NCBI GenBank assembly: GCA_015501585.1
Contig: JADNRY010000045.1
Coordinates: 248,001-312,000, forward strand
Length of the DNA stretch: 64,000 nucleotides
Direction of reading: 5' to 3'
From: Rhodocollybia butyracea
Taxonomy: Eukaryota; Basidiomycota; Agaricomycetes; Agaricales; Omphalotaceae
This document shows, one piece after another, positions 48,271-61,416 of this stretch; the stretch's first letter is position 1; each line of letters starts with the position of its first letter. The notes under the pieces were generated by a model. The model saw only the letters and a program-made list of their open reading frames with translations, had not been told where the DNA came from and made no database searches. The translations under genes and the position numbers were made by a program.

Positions 48271-49399
48271 GTGAGACTGTAGGAAGTCTGCTACGACGAA
48301 TGGAGGGTCAATAATTGAGGAGCATGGATAAGAAATCATAAATAATTGACATCCACAGCTTCTTGGAGAAGTGGACGATGCCATGCACATCTGTCCTCTC
48401 ATATTCAGTGAGAAAGATGTGTTGACAGACCGTTATAACTCTGATACTGAATAAAATTCCTTGCAGCAGCTGGGGTACATTGATGATGTACTAACCAAAT
48501 GCGACCGTATATCTAGGCATGTGGAGTAAGGGAAAGAACAAACCGGTACAGATTCATACCTGCAACCGAGTCCTATCGTGAACCGTGTTAGCTTTTAGAA
48601 ACCTTCCATCACTACGAACGTTATGTATTTCACCGTACGCAATCTCACAAAGAGCACCGTGAGGTTATTGACCTTGGGGGGCGACTGTCGACTGACCAGA
48701 AGCGCCTCAACTTTGGTCAGGGTGGCACTCATCGGCTCTCATTTGAGTGAATCGTGAGCACTCGCGATTTTTGATGCGATTAGAATTGAACAGCCCTTAC
48801 TACGCTCTCCGGCCACACGGGACGGCGTTCCGAGCTTCAGCATGCGTTTGAAGCCTTACGTCCATCTTACAGTATGCTGTGGTAGTCGATATACACACAT
48901 CCGTATGGATCGTCACTGTGGATTTCTCGTCCCAGCGCATGGCAAAAAACAGAATACAGTATGTGAAACACGCCCTCATGATATACGGGATGTGTATGTG
49001 TATGGGGCAGAGCACCTCAGAACCAGGTTCGCTTCCGAATGTAAGCAACTGAACGATAAGTGCAGCGCACTCATGCTCTCAAAGCTAGTGTAGGTGACTA
49101 GGGGGTTGACTCTGAGCACTCATGTAACGAGGTGAATAAGCGGGGCCAAAGTGGTTTTCCGTTATACAGTAAATGACCTCTCCGCCAGCCGGCAGCATGT
49201 TAGCTCCTGCACATCTGCGAAATTAACCTTCCAGTCGCAAGCTTGCAGAGCTCCCGGAAAGCTCCTGGTAAGCAATTCAGCCTGATGTAGTGAGAAGTAA
49301 TCATAGAGAACATGGAAAGATACTACAACTGAGTGGCTACAAACATGGGTGCAATGTTATTTACTGACGGCGAACTCCGGCATGCCATGCCACGATCCT
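48271..49399. other. Intergenic, no gene seen
   Basis: Short frames at 48800-49093 occur on both strands with no recognisable content. Confidence 0.35.
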
Positions 49400-50943
49400 A
49401 TACTCTAGCATTCATGTTCCTCGTTCGGCAGTCGGCCTTGGAATCTTTGAGAACCTTCTACCCCCGTGGTAACCTATGTATACCGATACAGCTCCCGCTA
49501 CACACCTTCCAAGTTCCACGGATAGGAGCTCTCATCAGTTCCCCGCACCTTAGTCTTTGGACAATACATTTACCTATACATACCATAAAAAATGGGACCC
49601 CTACTACCTTATTGGGATCGCCATCCGAATTAACTTTACGTTTACCAGCCTCACAGCTAAATGTCCTCCGTGTACCTCACCACCATTACCACCGCAGCTA
49701 TGTGCTACGTAGTAGGACCAGATCGTTGATAACCACTACGAAGGCTGATTCCTGATATTCTCCCTGCTTTACTTTCACCTTAATTTCCAACACCCACTTT
49801 GCCAATGGTGTCGTTTGCGTACTACTGGGGAGCCTCTACTTACTTGCCTGAACGCCAGCCTTGCATCATCATGTACACTTGTCAGCACTGCCATTGTGGT
49901 ACTGAGCCGAATTTTGATTTTGCCTCTTGGTACTACACGGAGGTGACAAGCCTCCGATCTTACTCCCATTATTTCTTTCTTACTGGTCATATATCCTGAG
50001 CTTCCGAGGAGAACATAGAATTGCATTGCGAGGGGCGGAGTGCATACTAAGTAAGAAGTCGTCGAAGCTGAATCACGGAGACATGTTTGTAGAGCATTTT
50101 AAGGGTTAAGAAGACTTGGAAGCTTGACTAGCCGTACATGACTTACATAGGAGGTCACATTTTAAACAAACAGATTTCAGCACACACATTTATGATATAT
50201 ATTGATGAAAAGTTATGGCAGATAGGAGTAACGGGATAATCCCTGATTGGGCGTGATAATCCTGAGCCTGGAGTTTGAAAAATCGCCTCGGACGCTGAAA
50301 ATTGCCACATTTACCAGAGTCTCCTATTGAAGGATTCTCCTGGAGGGAAGGAGGCCAACCTGCCACTGGGTGGTTCCTGTTCAAGGAACCACTTGGCCAT
50401 AACGCGTGCCACAGATACAATGGGCGACCAAGATTGTGAACTGTCTCACTGACTACGCCGTCTCTCCGAGCCTAACTGTCGCATGAACCAAGCGACGAGC
50501 CGCATAATCAAAGTCAAGAAATATCAACAGTGGTACAGAGCGTGCATTTCGGCCAACAATGAACTTCTAAGGTGACATAGATATCACGATTCACGACGTA
50601 AATAACAACAATTTCCTGGAGTTCTTCCTCCGCCACGGTCCAATCCTAGCTGCTGGGCATGATATGCAACGTGCATTGAGTTCGCGACTCGGCTGTCGAT
50701 AAGGATTTTCACTTTACATATTATGAACACTGAAGTAATGAAGGACCATCACCCGATTTGGAGTCGGGGCTAGCCGGGGGTGGTCGCCGCCGCGGCACTA
50801 CAATTCAAATCAGGTTCAGCCAATACTCAAATAATCAATTATGAGTTCCTCGTCTCTTATTATAATATTCAGCACTTGGATGCCGTGTACTTAATGAAAT
50901 CTTCCTTCCTTTCCACAACATCGATGGCCGTTGCAATGAACCC

Positions 50944-52764
50944 ATGAACACCGCAAAATTCACCGATCTTCAAGTACAAGACCTACATAAATGTGTCGCC
51001 AATGGGCGCGTGGGTCAAGTAAGTATATTTTCTTTGAGGTTAAGAGTGAGGCTTCTAACTGTTGTTTTTTTCAATTCAGAGTATAATCTGTGAGCATCTA
51101 CAATTTTCCAATGGCAAGTACCCAAACTTGATTTTTTCCATGTAGATGCCAGTGCAACGTTGCTGGTGAGTTTTCTCAGTCGACTTGAACCTTCTTCTGC
51201 AGCTGATTCAATGACTGTTTAGTTGTACGACTATTGCTTGACTATTGGAAATGAGGTGTGTATCAGGATGCCTCGGAAACCAAAGTTACCTTGTAGTGAT
51301 GTTTTCTATCCATACTAGGTGAGATATATCTGGAGGCGACCCGTGTCTATGAGCTCCGGTGCTTTTGTGATCGCTCGATACGGCGCCATGGCTGAAATGA
51401 TTCTCATTCTTGTACCTGTGAGTAAACTTCACCTCACGATCTGCCCCTGCGTATATGCTTTCTGATTCCTCTACCTGCCGCTCTGCCATATGCCATGGAC
51501 ATAGAATTTGCGCGGGCCTGTGGAGAATAGTTTGCTGACTGGAGCTGGAAGTAAGTTCCTATGCTTGAAATTTGAACATCGACTTGGGACCTGTGTTGAT
51601 TTCCATAGTCCTACGCTTGATTTTGATCCTTGCATCTGGATGTGTGTATTTGGCCTTATCGTTTGTCTTCTTCAAGTCAAGCTGATTTCGACCACTCAGT
51701 TATCGTAGCGATCAGAACTTGGGCTATATGGAACAGAAGTCGTAGGATTTTAATAGCATTGACAATCTTTTCTCTGGTGTGTGCTTTGCGCTTGGACCTG
51801 GAGAACCTTACATTGAGGTGACTCACCTGCTTGAAGGCTACAATGATTCCTGCCGTAGTAATAGTCGGAGAACGCATAGTCTTGACTCGTGGTAGGCCTC
51901 CTTTCACTTCGTATCATTTGTCTTCGAGTAGACTGGACCATTATTTAATAGTGGTGCCTCTAGCGATTCCGGAGTTTGAGAAGATCTGTAGGATAACCAT
52001 CGGCGGCTTTACTGCAAAGTTTATCGTGCCTTATATCATGATCATCGTTTACGAATCCAGTATGTTTCTCTGTGTTTTCCTGATCATGATATTCATTCTC
52101 ATCTTTAGTAAACTTGATCCTCGCCCTGATACGAATAGTCAAATGGCGCAAAACTATTCCAGAAAATGTACGTGCACCTATTATCGATACCCTTTGGAGA
52201 TATGGTAAGATTGTATCCCGCGGACTCTTAAGAGTAGAATACTTACCTTCTTCTTACTAGGTATCATGCACTGCCTACTCATGTTGGGTTCGTACTTTCA
52301 CAGCGAAGCTCTTTGCAGTTCATACCGAAAGTTTTATTGTAGTCCTAGCACTCTTGAATACTGGAATAGTGCTCCAGCGAGTACGTTGTTGGAATTTCGA
52401 TCTCACAGCAAAAAATGATTGACTTGCGTGTTTATCAGGTTTCTCAAGTAAGATCTGGAGGTTCTCAGTATGTCACTTTCTGAGCAGCAGCCATGTTTGC
52501 TCAACTCCGCACGTATAGGTTGCAAGCAGTATTCCAGAGTATTCTCTCCACTCGAATCGTTCTGGTAAGACCCGACAACTCCTCGATTTTCTGAGAAGCC
52601 TGTCCTCTTACGAATACTTTGCTGTTCAGCGTCTTTCCAGATCAGGAGACTCCGGAGATATCACTGCGCCTGGATGTTCGGTACACCAATCTAGCGGCGG
52701 GATTCAGTTTACGAGTATATATGGGGACATAGACATGAGTGAATCGAGGATCCAGACCGTGTAA
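50944..52764 (+). CDS. DUF6533-like 7TM protein, copy 3
   Basis: It starts MNTAKFTDLQVQDLHKCVAN at 50944 and is the most diverged of the three. It keeps LYDYCLTIGNE, ARYIWRRPVSMSSGAFVIAR, the short exon NLRGPVENSLLTGAGS (46 nt), AIRTWAIWNRSRRILIALTI and VPLAIPEFEKICRITIGGFT. Near 52075-52100 the exon-intron pattern differs because bases are missing relative to copy 2. The likely stop is the TAA at 52762 in the frame GDITAPGCSVHQSSGG. It is followed in the same orientation by the VIT/VWA gene. Membrane protein of unknown ligand. Confidence 0.5.
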
Positions 52765-54030
52765 GTAACTGTGTCTGGAATGGAACTGCCCAATGATGCT
52801 CTGGTGCTGCGCGCCCTTCGTCGTTGAATCGTGAATTTACGATTAGTCGAGGACGAACCTAAGAGAAAGGTGCAGGGGAGAAGCACTCACAGTTTTCGGA
52901 AACATTTCGTTTCGTCCTCAACATGTATAACAGGTCTTGCGATACATAACCTCGCAAGACATGAGGCCATGAGGATCATTACTTTTAGGTGTTTTTGTTT
53001 GGTGCGTTTGGGCCTCGCCATTTCGCACCGTTGGGCCTCTCAAGAGCATAGCCAGCATTAGAACTTGAATCCGTACATGAAAGTGCTATACGCTGGACCG
53101 ACTTGAGGAACCGTACGAGCTCAACAAAACTGCGTACCTTTAGTGCAGGCACCCTCGAATTATTGAATTTCTTTCAACTGAAACTATGCCAAGTGGGGTT
53201 GTATAGAAAGGGCGTTGTTTTGTAACCTGGTTGAGGTGCAGTACCGATGATGAGTTCAAGTTCGGGGTGTACGTGGGACGGGACAAGTGTGCACCTACTA
53301 GTGGAAGGATATCCAAATCAGTAGTGTCACCACTGGGAGCGAGAGCTAGAAGCAGTGCGACTGTAAGAGATCTCTTAGCATTAACAAACGTAGACATTGA
53401 GGCTCCATATTTGATGTGACCCTAAGTCATACTCAGCAGGCATGAAGTTGAGCTATAAAGACTGCACTAGTACAGTTTCATCAGTCTGGGCGATCGCTAG
53501 AATAAGCAGTGTATATACATGAAGTACTCGGCGAGCCTTCAATCCAACGCGACTCGCAAAGTCAGACTATCGGGCCTATGCCACCAACAGGAAGGGGAAC
53601 GGACTCGACGTGGTCGTCGTGGTAAGAAGATACTAGAACGCCTTGTCATATCAAGCTGTTGATATGGCCTGAGAGGGAAATTCGTAGCGACCAATACAGG
53701 AAGGCATTTGATCAATCATCCAAGCAACTGGCGGAGCTGGAGTTCGAGCACTTGACAATATCGGCCGTGGAGCGAAACTAGTTTCAGTGAGAAAGATCTA
53801 ACAGGCGCTTATTTCGAGTTTAGAAGCGCCTAAAATATAATTTCGCTGGTTGGCGTCCTACCACATGATGAACAATTACTTTCATTTCCAACAGCTATGT
53901 GACATCTGCTCGAAATATCAGCAAAATCAACGCTGAATCAACAAATATCTCTGTAACTGGAATTTTCGGTTTCGTGCATCAACACCTATATTCCTCGCTG
54001 TGCAACAAAGATATCCGGGTTTGGTCCGAG
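52765..54030. other. Intergenic, duplicated in D4
   Basis: No gene recognised. The block 53130-54060 matches 62040-63260 with many indels, so it belongs to the duplicated unit. Confidence 0.5.
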
Positions 54031-54036
54031 TATAAA
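54031..54036 (+). promoter_or_regulatory. TATA box of VIT/VWA gene, copy 1
   Basis: TATAAA in GAGTATAAAGTCT, 45 bases before the ATG at 54076. The same motif stands at the same distance in copy 2. Confidence 0.6.
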
Positions 54037-54075
54037 GTCTGTTTTCTCGTGCGTCTATCCCCACACTTACCTATC

Positions 54076-57039
54076 ATGTCGTCTTTCAGCTGTACTTGTC
54101 GTTTCTATGATTCCAGGACCGGAACAGACCTTCTCCTCGATGGCTGCTCTGCCCAAGCCTTGATTACTGATGTTCATGCATTTGTTACATTATCCCAAAA
54201 GTTCACCAACGAAAATGCACAATCTAGTGCTTTGGGAGTGTATACGTTTGCGATGATGGCAGATGCTGCTGTGTGTGGATTTGAGATGGTCAGAGGAGAT
54301 GGAACTAAAGTCGAGGGTTTAGTGAAGGAAAAGCAGGAGGCAAAACGGGACTACGAAAAGGCTATATCGGAAGGCTATACGGCTGGTTTGGGACAACAAG
54401 AGACTGGAGATGGTAAGCATAAATATCTTGACTGATAACAGTTTATTGATCCTCAATCCATAGTGTTTTTCCATCACTGTTGGAAACGTTTCGCCTGGGG
54501 AGACCGTCACGATCAACTTGCGATATGTTCAGCCTCTTATGGACGACGAAAAGAAGGATCAGATCAAGTTCATTTTCCCGCGAACTTATGCTCAACGATA
54601 TGGTTCTGCTCCTTCCATCAATGCTGCCGTGTCCAGGACGGCGCATCAACCGTTTCAAATGGATTTCATGATCCAACAAGCAGGTGCTATCCGAAGCATA
54701 TCGTGCCCATCTGGACATCCCATATCTCTCGAACTTGGAGCACCAGAGGGCATCACCTCTCAAGAGGGTTATTTCGCTAGTGTATCTTTAACGGATAGCA
54801 CAGGATTCCTTACCCAAGATGTCATCCTCGTTATTACTGCCGCCGGCCTCGATGCTCCTCGATGCTTTATCGAACCTCATCAGAGCCCGAACGAGGAAAC
54901 CACGGCAATGGCGCTTACCTTTGTTCCGCAGTTCAACCTCCCAGACGTTCAAAGTGGGATGGAATACGTATTCCTTGTTGACCGGAGTGGGAGCATGCAA
55001 GGGACCGGAATACAGCTCGTTCGTGAGGCTTTGGTCGTGCTGCTTAGAGGTTTACCTACCTCTGGGACGACTTTCAATATTTTTTCATTTGGATCGACTG
55101 CGACTAAGCTGTGGCCATCCAGTCGGCAATACTCTCAATCGACGTTGGACGAGGCAACTGGCCACATTGAGTATGTTTTTTCATGAATCACTTCTAGGTT
55201 TACACTAACATATTCGGTGCTAGCTCCATGCAAGCGAACTATGGAGGAACTGAAATCGCCTCTGCACTTCAATTGGTCTATGATTCCCTTCCAAAACCTC
55301 TCCAGCGTCCCGTTGCCGTCTTCCTTCTGACAGACGGCAGCGCCTGGGACGTGTCTACTTGTGTCGAGAACACTCTTGCCGCACGTCTTGCCGTGTCTCG
55401 ACCAGATAATCCGAAGTCTTACATCCGTGTTTTCACAGTAGGAATTGGTTCGGGCGCCTCGACTGATACCTGTGATAGTATTGCGCGGGCGGGAGAGGGG
55501 ATGGCGGTGTATGTGAAGGAGGGAGAGCCGATTACGGGCAAGTGTGCGAGGCTGGTTAGAGCGGCGAGGACACCGCTGGTGAAGGTTGAGGTTGAGTGGG
55601 GCATGAGAAGCGAAGAAGGCGTACGGAGTGGGAAGGCGGACATCGATGATGATTTCGAAATGGTCGAAGGCCCGTCTACCATGTCTTCTACAGATCCACC
55701 GAAACCTACTCCTGGGCCTATCAGTCTATTTGGGTCTGACAATCAACTTCCGACTGGTCCACCGCCAAAGCCTAACCCCACTCCTCCTCCTCTGCCTCTT
55801 ATCCAACAGTCGCCCCCTACGGAAATACCCAGTATCCTCCCTGGAACGAGAACGCAGATATACGCAATCGTTCGTACTTCCAAAAGCGGAGAACCTTTGA
55901 ATAAGGTCATCAAGATTAAGGGTGTAGTGACCACAACTGGTGACCCTGTAGAGCTTATCGTACCGGTGACCAGAGCACTTTCCTCATCGTCCCTGCCCGC
56001 CTCTTTACCCAACGCGTCCTCCTTCATCCACGTCCTCGCGGCAAAAGCGCTCATCCGGGACCGGGAACAAGGAAAACACTCATTCCCAGCTTCGGTTTCT
56101 GCGTTATTCACGCCTGGCCCCAACGAACAAGGTGATCATACACAGAAATCCGACCTCAAAGCGGCGTATCTCGAAAAGGACGTTATAAGGCTGGGAACAC
56201 GGTATAATCTCGCGAGTCGATATACCAGTTTTGTTGCTGTGGATCACTCCAGTAAAGTTCAGTGGGCTTCTCCTCCGGCCCCGGAGCCTCAAGCTGTGGT
56301 TCATGGATCCAGGCGAGCCCAACCCCGTATGTTGATGAAGAGAGCTTCTCATGCGGTACAGATTACTTCTCGCTCTGCTGGGCCTCCTGGTCAGTTATCC
56401 TCTCTCCCTCCGGCCGCTGCTACTCCACCACCTCCACCACCAGGAGCATCACAGATGCTAGCCGCTGTATCCAAAAGAGCTGTCCTACCGCGTTCCCGTT
56501 CGGCTCTTTTAGATAATATTAAGGGACAACCTAAAGGCAAGAAAACAACTGTTGGTCATGCAGAACGTGAAAGAGAACGTGATTCCGGATCGCAGTCCAA
56601 AGTTTCATCTCGCAGTGCTGCCTCGTCCACCCCCTCACCATCTGCAATATCTTCAGACTCCCTCCTCACTGCCATCGCCAGACTCCAACAATGGCACGGA
56701 AGTTTCCAACTCAGCGCTACGCTTTTGAGTCTACTCGGGAAGGGACTCGGCGCAAGTCTTGCTGCCCCACTTTCCTCGGATGTGGAAGAGTTCGCTCGGC
56801 GTGTTGAGAGCAGCCTTGGGATAACGATTAGAGATGTGGGCGCTACGTTACTCGCCGTTGTTTGGATGGAGAAGTATGCTGGAGAGGTGGAGGGTGGGAG
56901 AGAGGAGACATTGGATATGAGGGAGAAAGCTGAGGCGTGGATTCAAAGTGAAGTTGGGCCTGGGGATGCGGGTGATAGCGCAGAAAAGTTACGTTCGTTG
57001 AAGGAAGGCATCGCCGGTATGTTAAGTATGGCCAAGTAA
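54076..57039 (+). pseudogene. VIT and von Willebrand A domain protein, copy 1; one extra T
   Basis: Three exons: 54076-54412, 54464-55170 and 55224-57039. Residues about 15-145 form a VIT domain (VYTFAMMADAAVCGFEM, YEKAISEGYTAGLG, ITVGNVSPGETVTINLRYVQ). A VWA domain begins near residue 280 with the metal-site motif FLVDRSGSM, then NYGGTEIASALQ and FLLTDGSAWD. A Pro-rich linker and a C-terminal helical part (ATLLAVVWMEKYAGE) follow, as in VWA5A/PARP4-like proteins, which are thought to bind partner proteins through a metal site. Exon 2 begins TGT5 where copy 2 has TGT4. With 5 T the coding sum is 2860 bases; with 4 it is 2859, or 953 codons. So the extra T at 54466-54470 breaks an otherwise open gene. 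Confidence 0.78.
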
Positions 57040-57825
57040 ACTTTTGGTAAATTGTTACCAATGCGTTGCTACTTATGTTAACCCGTCCAAATCGTTCATG
57101 ACTGGTACACCACCCATCTGAAGTTGGAAGTTTGTCCATGTTCAGCCGGATACGTCGACCAAGAACGCCGGAGATGGGAGTTGTACCGCCTCCGCCGGGC
57201 TAGCATCAGCAATCTCCCTGCTCCAATAATGAACACTCTTAATAGCGCTCCAGCCTGCTCCAGCTCTTCATCGGCAACGCATCCCAAAACAGCTTCGCAT
57301 TCCAAAAAGCCTGTGTACACCACAAGTATGCTCCACCGTTGTGTGGTACGGAACCCCGCCCGGCTATCGACATCATATATGTATGGCCTATATTTCTCCG
57401 GTATTGCCCCTGGGTCCTGGTCATATGAAGAGGCATGGCCGACGAGCGGAGGGTCACAAACTGACTTCCAACGTATTTTCTTGCACATTAAAGAATGAGA
57501 AAAAGGTGGTTATCGTCCAGGAGGTACTACCACAGTTTGCGTCGAGCGATAGTCTCGTTGCATTATCATCGATAAACAAGGCTGAGGCACAAAACGTTTG
57601 TGCACTTGTCTGATTTGCAAAACCAATCCGCCAAAACCTTTGTGAACCTGTCAATCCGCCAAAATGTTGTTCAATATTATAAGCGGCTTGAGATGCCTGT
57701 TTTGTAAATCCAAGAAATACCGATACTCCAAGGTTTATAAAGGGTGGTCTTCGTATCGACATGCCCCCAAGTTCCAAGCTGGTCTTTGCGAACTCACGAA
57801 CCCACGAAACGTTTTTCAATTTTTC
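57040..57825. other. Intergenic, no gene supported
   Basis: Overlapping frames on both strands (57096-57488 minus, 57124-57498 plus, 57454-57819 minus) have no recognisable content. D-unit homology ends near here. Confidence 0.35.
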
Positions 57826-58907
57826 ATGTTGATCATGAAGTACTTTACACCATCCACGATCGCCTTTGTTCTCCTAGCGATGTCCCTTCAAGCCTACTCC
57901 GCTGCCATTCCATCTCAGTGCGTATAATTTTCTGATATCGATTCGGTTTCGCTAATCGGCTTCGCTAACGCATCGTAGATCCCAAGTTCCTGCACCTTCA
58001 TTCGCCGCAGATAGCCTGCTGCCCGCCGCTCCGCAGGTAGCAGAGAGCCAATCTGGTGGGATGCCCCAGGAAGGTGCCCTCAGCCACCACGTGCCAAGAG
58101 AGCTGGGGGGCACCTACTACGCCCGACGTGATGAGCATTTAGATCCCAAAGGGTATTTCCTCCTTACGTTGTATCTATGCTTTTTTCCGCTAATATGCAG
58201 CAGATCGAACCTCGGGCGTCGAGACGTGGATGGTTCCTTCAGTTCAGACTATCTGGGGCGTCGGTGCGTATTTACTTTGGTTGTGTATCTCTGCGTTTTT
58301 GCTAATATATAGTAGGTCCTTACCACACCTCGAGAGTAGAGCGCATAGAAAGGATAAAGGCAAGAGTGATAAGCCCAAGAGCGATAAACCCAAGAAGAAG
58401 AGCTGGTCACAGAAAGTCAAAGCCGTATTCAAGAAAAAGCCTGTTCCACCTGCCCCTTTACACAACGGTCCTCCCCGGATTCCAGTAGTCGCTAAAATCC
58501 CGCCATTAAAAGTGGATTTCCCCGAGCCGCCCGTGGAAGAAGCCAAATCAAAAAAGGACAAAGAACCGAAACCGAAACCGAAACCTTTTCCTAAGTTTCC
58601 GGCCCCTGGAAACAAGCCAACTCATCCTTACGGAGACATGAAGTACAAAACTGTCCCACACCACCACGAGCAGCTTCCGGGAGCTAATACAGAAAACGAT
58701 AAGAAGGACGGGCATCATCCGGATGATACACATTTTATCCCGCCAACCGACTCATCGGGAGACAATGGTCCGGCGGAACATCCTCATGATACGACACATG
58801 CTAATGATATGTCGGGACATCATGTGGTAGTACACGATGTGGGGGCGGGAATGGGTGGTATGGATGCGGGGGCAGCGATGGGTTTTGATGCAGCTGGAGC
58901 CTTTTGA
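57826..58907 (+). CDS. Secreted Lys/Pro/His-rich protein of unknown function
   Basis: The ATG at 57826 (or the in-frame one at 57835, MKYFTPSTIAFVLLAMSLQA) opens a clear signal peptide ending near AYSA. Four exons join across introns with GTGCGT, GTATTT and GTGCGT donors. The mature protein has a Ser/Ala/Pro-rich start, then KDKGKSDKPKSDKPKKKSWS and a long Lys/Pro tract (KEPKPKPKPFPKFPAPG). A His/Asp-rich part (HHPDDTHFIPP, HPHDTTHANDMSGHHVVVHD) and a Gly/Ala/Met-rich end (GAGMGGMDAGAAMGFDAAGAF) complete it. No cysteine-rich pattern or known domain. It could be a cell-wall or secreted disordered protein. It lies between two duplication units and has no copy in the window. Confidence 0.65.
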
Positions 58908-61186
58908 GTTATCGATCCATGGTGTAGTGTACATAAGTGGGCGTAATTTCAATAGATGTCTATCGATATCGCTTTGAAGAGATGGTTCACGACCGGTCAA
59001 AGCGTTGGTTTTCGTTCTTCGATTAGAATCTCGTACACGCTTTCTAGTCGTTAGCTTTTTTAAGGACATGCTCGGATACTGTGACTTTGAAACCATCTCG
59101 AACAGATGAAACGGCGGCATGTGTCATTACTGTAAATAACTTGAAGCTCGAAGAACGAAATTCCAAGATTGCTCACGCAGGCAGCACCAAACTGAGACCT
59201 GACACAGCCACACGCCTGATTTTGTTTTAGTTCTCTCTATCTCTCGCCACGACGACGACGCCATTCAGAACAACCTATGACAGTTGCGCCAGCTTCTTTT
59301 CGTCTCTCATCACTACCAATGAGTCAACTATTAGACTACAACGTCTATCGATATCCCAGCTTATCTCCTGCCACTATCTTTTGAACGGCCTCAACGATTA
59401 CTACAACACCAGATTCAAAATCGGTTCTGCTGCTCGAATATCAGGAGGAGGAAGACTCGAAGCCGCTTCCAAGTCTTCAAGTCATCTTTGCTATCAGTTG
59501 CTTCTTATCTTTTACTTATACTGGCAGCTGGTCCATTCTTTATTCGCCTCGCTATCTCAATCTGTATCGGAAGCCAATCTTTGTCAAGATTCACGGTTCT
59601 CAACAAAGAGCAAGATAAGAAGGATGACAGCTATTATCCAGGGGTGTGTAGCTTGCTGGAAGTGTTGAATAGACAATGGCGATTCTCTTGGTTATATTGG
59701 TGCGTATCTATATTTTTGTATGGTTATACAAGCTGATCGTCGACGTTGTCAGACCATCGAACAACATTTTCGGTGTTAGACCAGTACACCAATTTTCAAC
59801 AGCCTTACTGGGTGTGTATGCGCTCTCAGTGCAATGGATACATCAACGTCGCTACTCTCAATTTAACGCGCACATTAAACTTGACTTCTGCCCCTCATCG
59901 TACAAGCTGTGAGGATATCCTCGCCTTGAGCTCATGTCTCTGACGAACTCTGGTTTCTTCGATACGATCGCGCGAGTCCTATTCTCCAATCCCAATCCCA
60001 ATAATGCATCTCTGTCTCCAAACCTATCGAATCTCACTCCAAGCTTCAAGTGCAACAGATCTGTAAGAGCTAGTAAGTAACTATGTCGGAGGATCTAAGC
60101 TCAGAGTCGGTTACGTCTATCCGCCCTCCCATTGCCGTTCTCCGATTACAGCGAATACAGCGATCTTGTCAGTGTTGAATAGTTTACGACTGTGCTCAAT
60201 TCTTCCAAGAGGCCGTTGCTTGTGGTTTTGAGTTTGCAGTGTAGTATTGAGACAATCAATCGTCGAGCTCGCCACTACTCTAATCGAAGGTTTATGGATA
60301 TCTCTGGCTCTGATTCTTCGATTTCTGCCCGAGCGCGAACAAATCTCAACTGGGGTGCGAGTCGGGTTAATTCTGGCCGTAGAAGAAAGAAGCCCAATAA
60401 TTTCTTCAGTGAATCCAGACCCTGCCATCTCATGTCTAATGGGTGAAAAACCAATCCTCCTCCACCCACCAATACTTCTTCTAGTAGCCATAATGCTCTT
60501 GCATCTGATGTGCCTTCTGCAGCACCCTCACATTTCCAAATCATTTGAAACCATCCATATCCCTGGACCAGCGGTTGGCTTTTTTCGTTCAAAAATCCCG
60601 CGGTCGTCCGATAGCCTCCGTTGCCTCATCTTGATTCTTAAGCTTGTGCAGATAATCATGCTGTGATCCTACTGTCGACATGTCCAGCAGTACTCATGAT
60701 TATGAATGTAAGTTTCTAAGAGCTCTTTGGGGTTTTTGGCTGAGAGATCCCAAACCATGAAGGCACTTGCGAGCATAAGTTTAATACGGATGAATACGGT
60801 GAAGTCAGATGGCACCGCGTTTGTGAGACGCAGAGACACATGGCTTTGTCGTAGTTGACGGCATGGTTATGAAGTTGTACTGGGAGAGAGGTAAAGAAGG
60901 GTAAAGAAGGCTATGGTCTTGGTATAGGCCGAGTTCTTTGCTTTGCTGAAGGAGGGCATATTCAACTGCTCTTGCAGCTATTCTCCATGAGATGAAAGCT
61001 TAAGTTCGATGTGACTTTGGCGCTCTTTCGACTATTCCAAGCTCAGTAGTGAAGTAGTGACTTGAGCTTTGATACGAGACCACAGTGAACGCGTTGATAT
61101 TGCTGAACTGCAGCTCGGGAAAGAGACACGGGGAACTAGTGGGAACGGCAAGCATGGTAGATGGCGAATGACCCTGGAGAATGTAT
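58908..61186. other. Long intergenic stretch, no clear gene
   Basis: Open pieces at 59381-59943 (with hydrophobic segments such as SVASYLLLILAAGPFFI) and at 60117-60666 on both strands could be fragments of unknown genes. I could not support exon structures. Confidence 0.3.
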
Positions 61187-61285
61187 TCCGATATGGTGTA
61201 GTGGCTAACATTATCGCCTCTCATAACTGTGTAAAGATGACGAGATTGGTCGCGATAGCCCGGGGTTCGATTCCCCGTGTCGGAA
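61187..61285 (+). tRNA. tRNA-Glu (anticodon CTC) with a 27-nt intron
   Basis: Acceptor TCCGATA pairs with TGTCGGA (one G-T), the D arm is GTGT...ACAT, and anticodon stem ATCGC pairs with GCGAT. The loop is CT-CTC-A with the anticodon at 61220-61222. The T stem CGGGG/CCCCG pairs fully with loop TTCGATT. A 27-base intron (61224-61250) sits after position 37, the usual place in eukaryotic nuclear tRNAs. The A box and the B box (GGTTCGATTCC) are intact, so it should be functional. Confidence 0.93.
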
Positions 61286-61416
61286 GTATCTGATTGGGGT
61301 AAGTAATTATGTTCTTTTTCGTCTTCTTCACAATCGATCCGAGGTTAAAGAAGACTCGTGCCACCACCAGCTTCCAAGCTTCCAGCAACTCGGTACTCTC
61401 TACCAAGAAGCATTAA

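Larger units (their letters stand above)
49400..54075. repeat. Segmental duplication unit D3
   Basis: Contains the upstream block (TTAGTCTTTGGACAATACAT), the third 7TM gene, and a 3' extension (TCGTCCTCAACATGTATA, then AAGAGCATAGCCAGCAT, then GCAGTACCGATGATGAG). The extension is repeated in D4 at 61800-62180 and leads into a VIT/VWA gene in both. Confidence 0.75.

Noticed and set aside
54463..54780. Plus-strand frame starting MFFHHCWKRFAW in VIT/VWA copy 1
   Set aside because: It is the shifted frame produced by the extra T. The correct frame matches copy 2 and the VIT family.
57454..57819. Minus-strand frame of 121 codons
   Set aside because: No domain, no clear splice or start context, and it partly lies under the leader of the secreted protein gene. 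It may be chance.
58244..58615. Minus-strand glycine/phenylalanine-rich frame
   Set aside because: Antisense shadow of the Lys/Pro-rich tract of the secreted protein gene.
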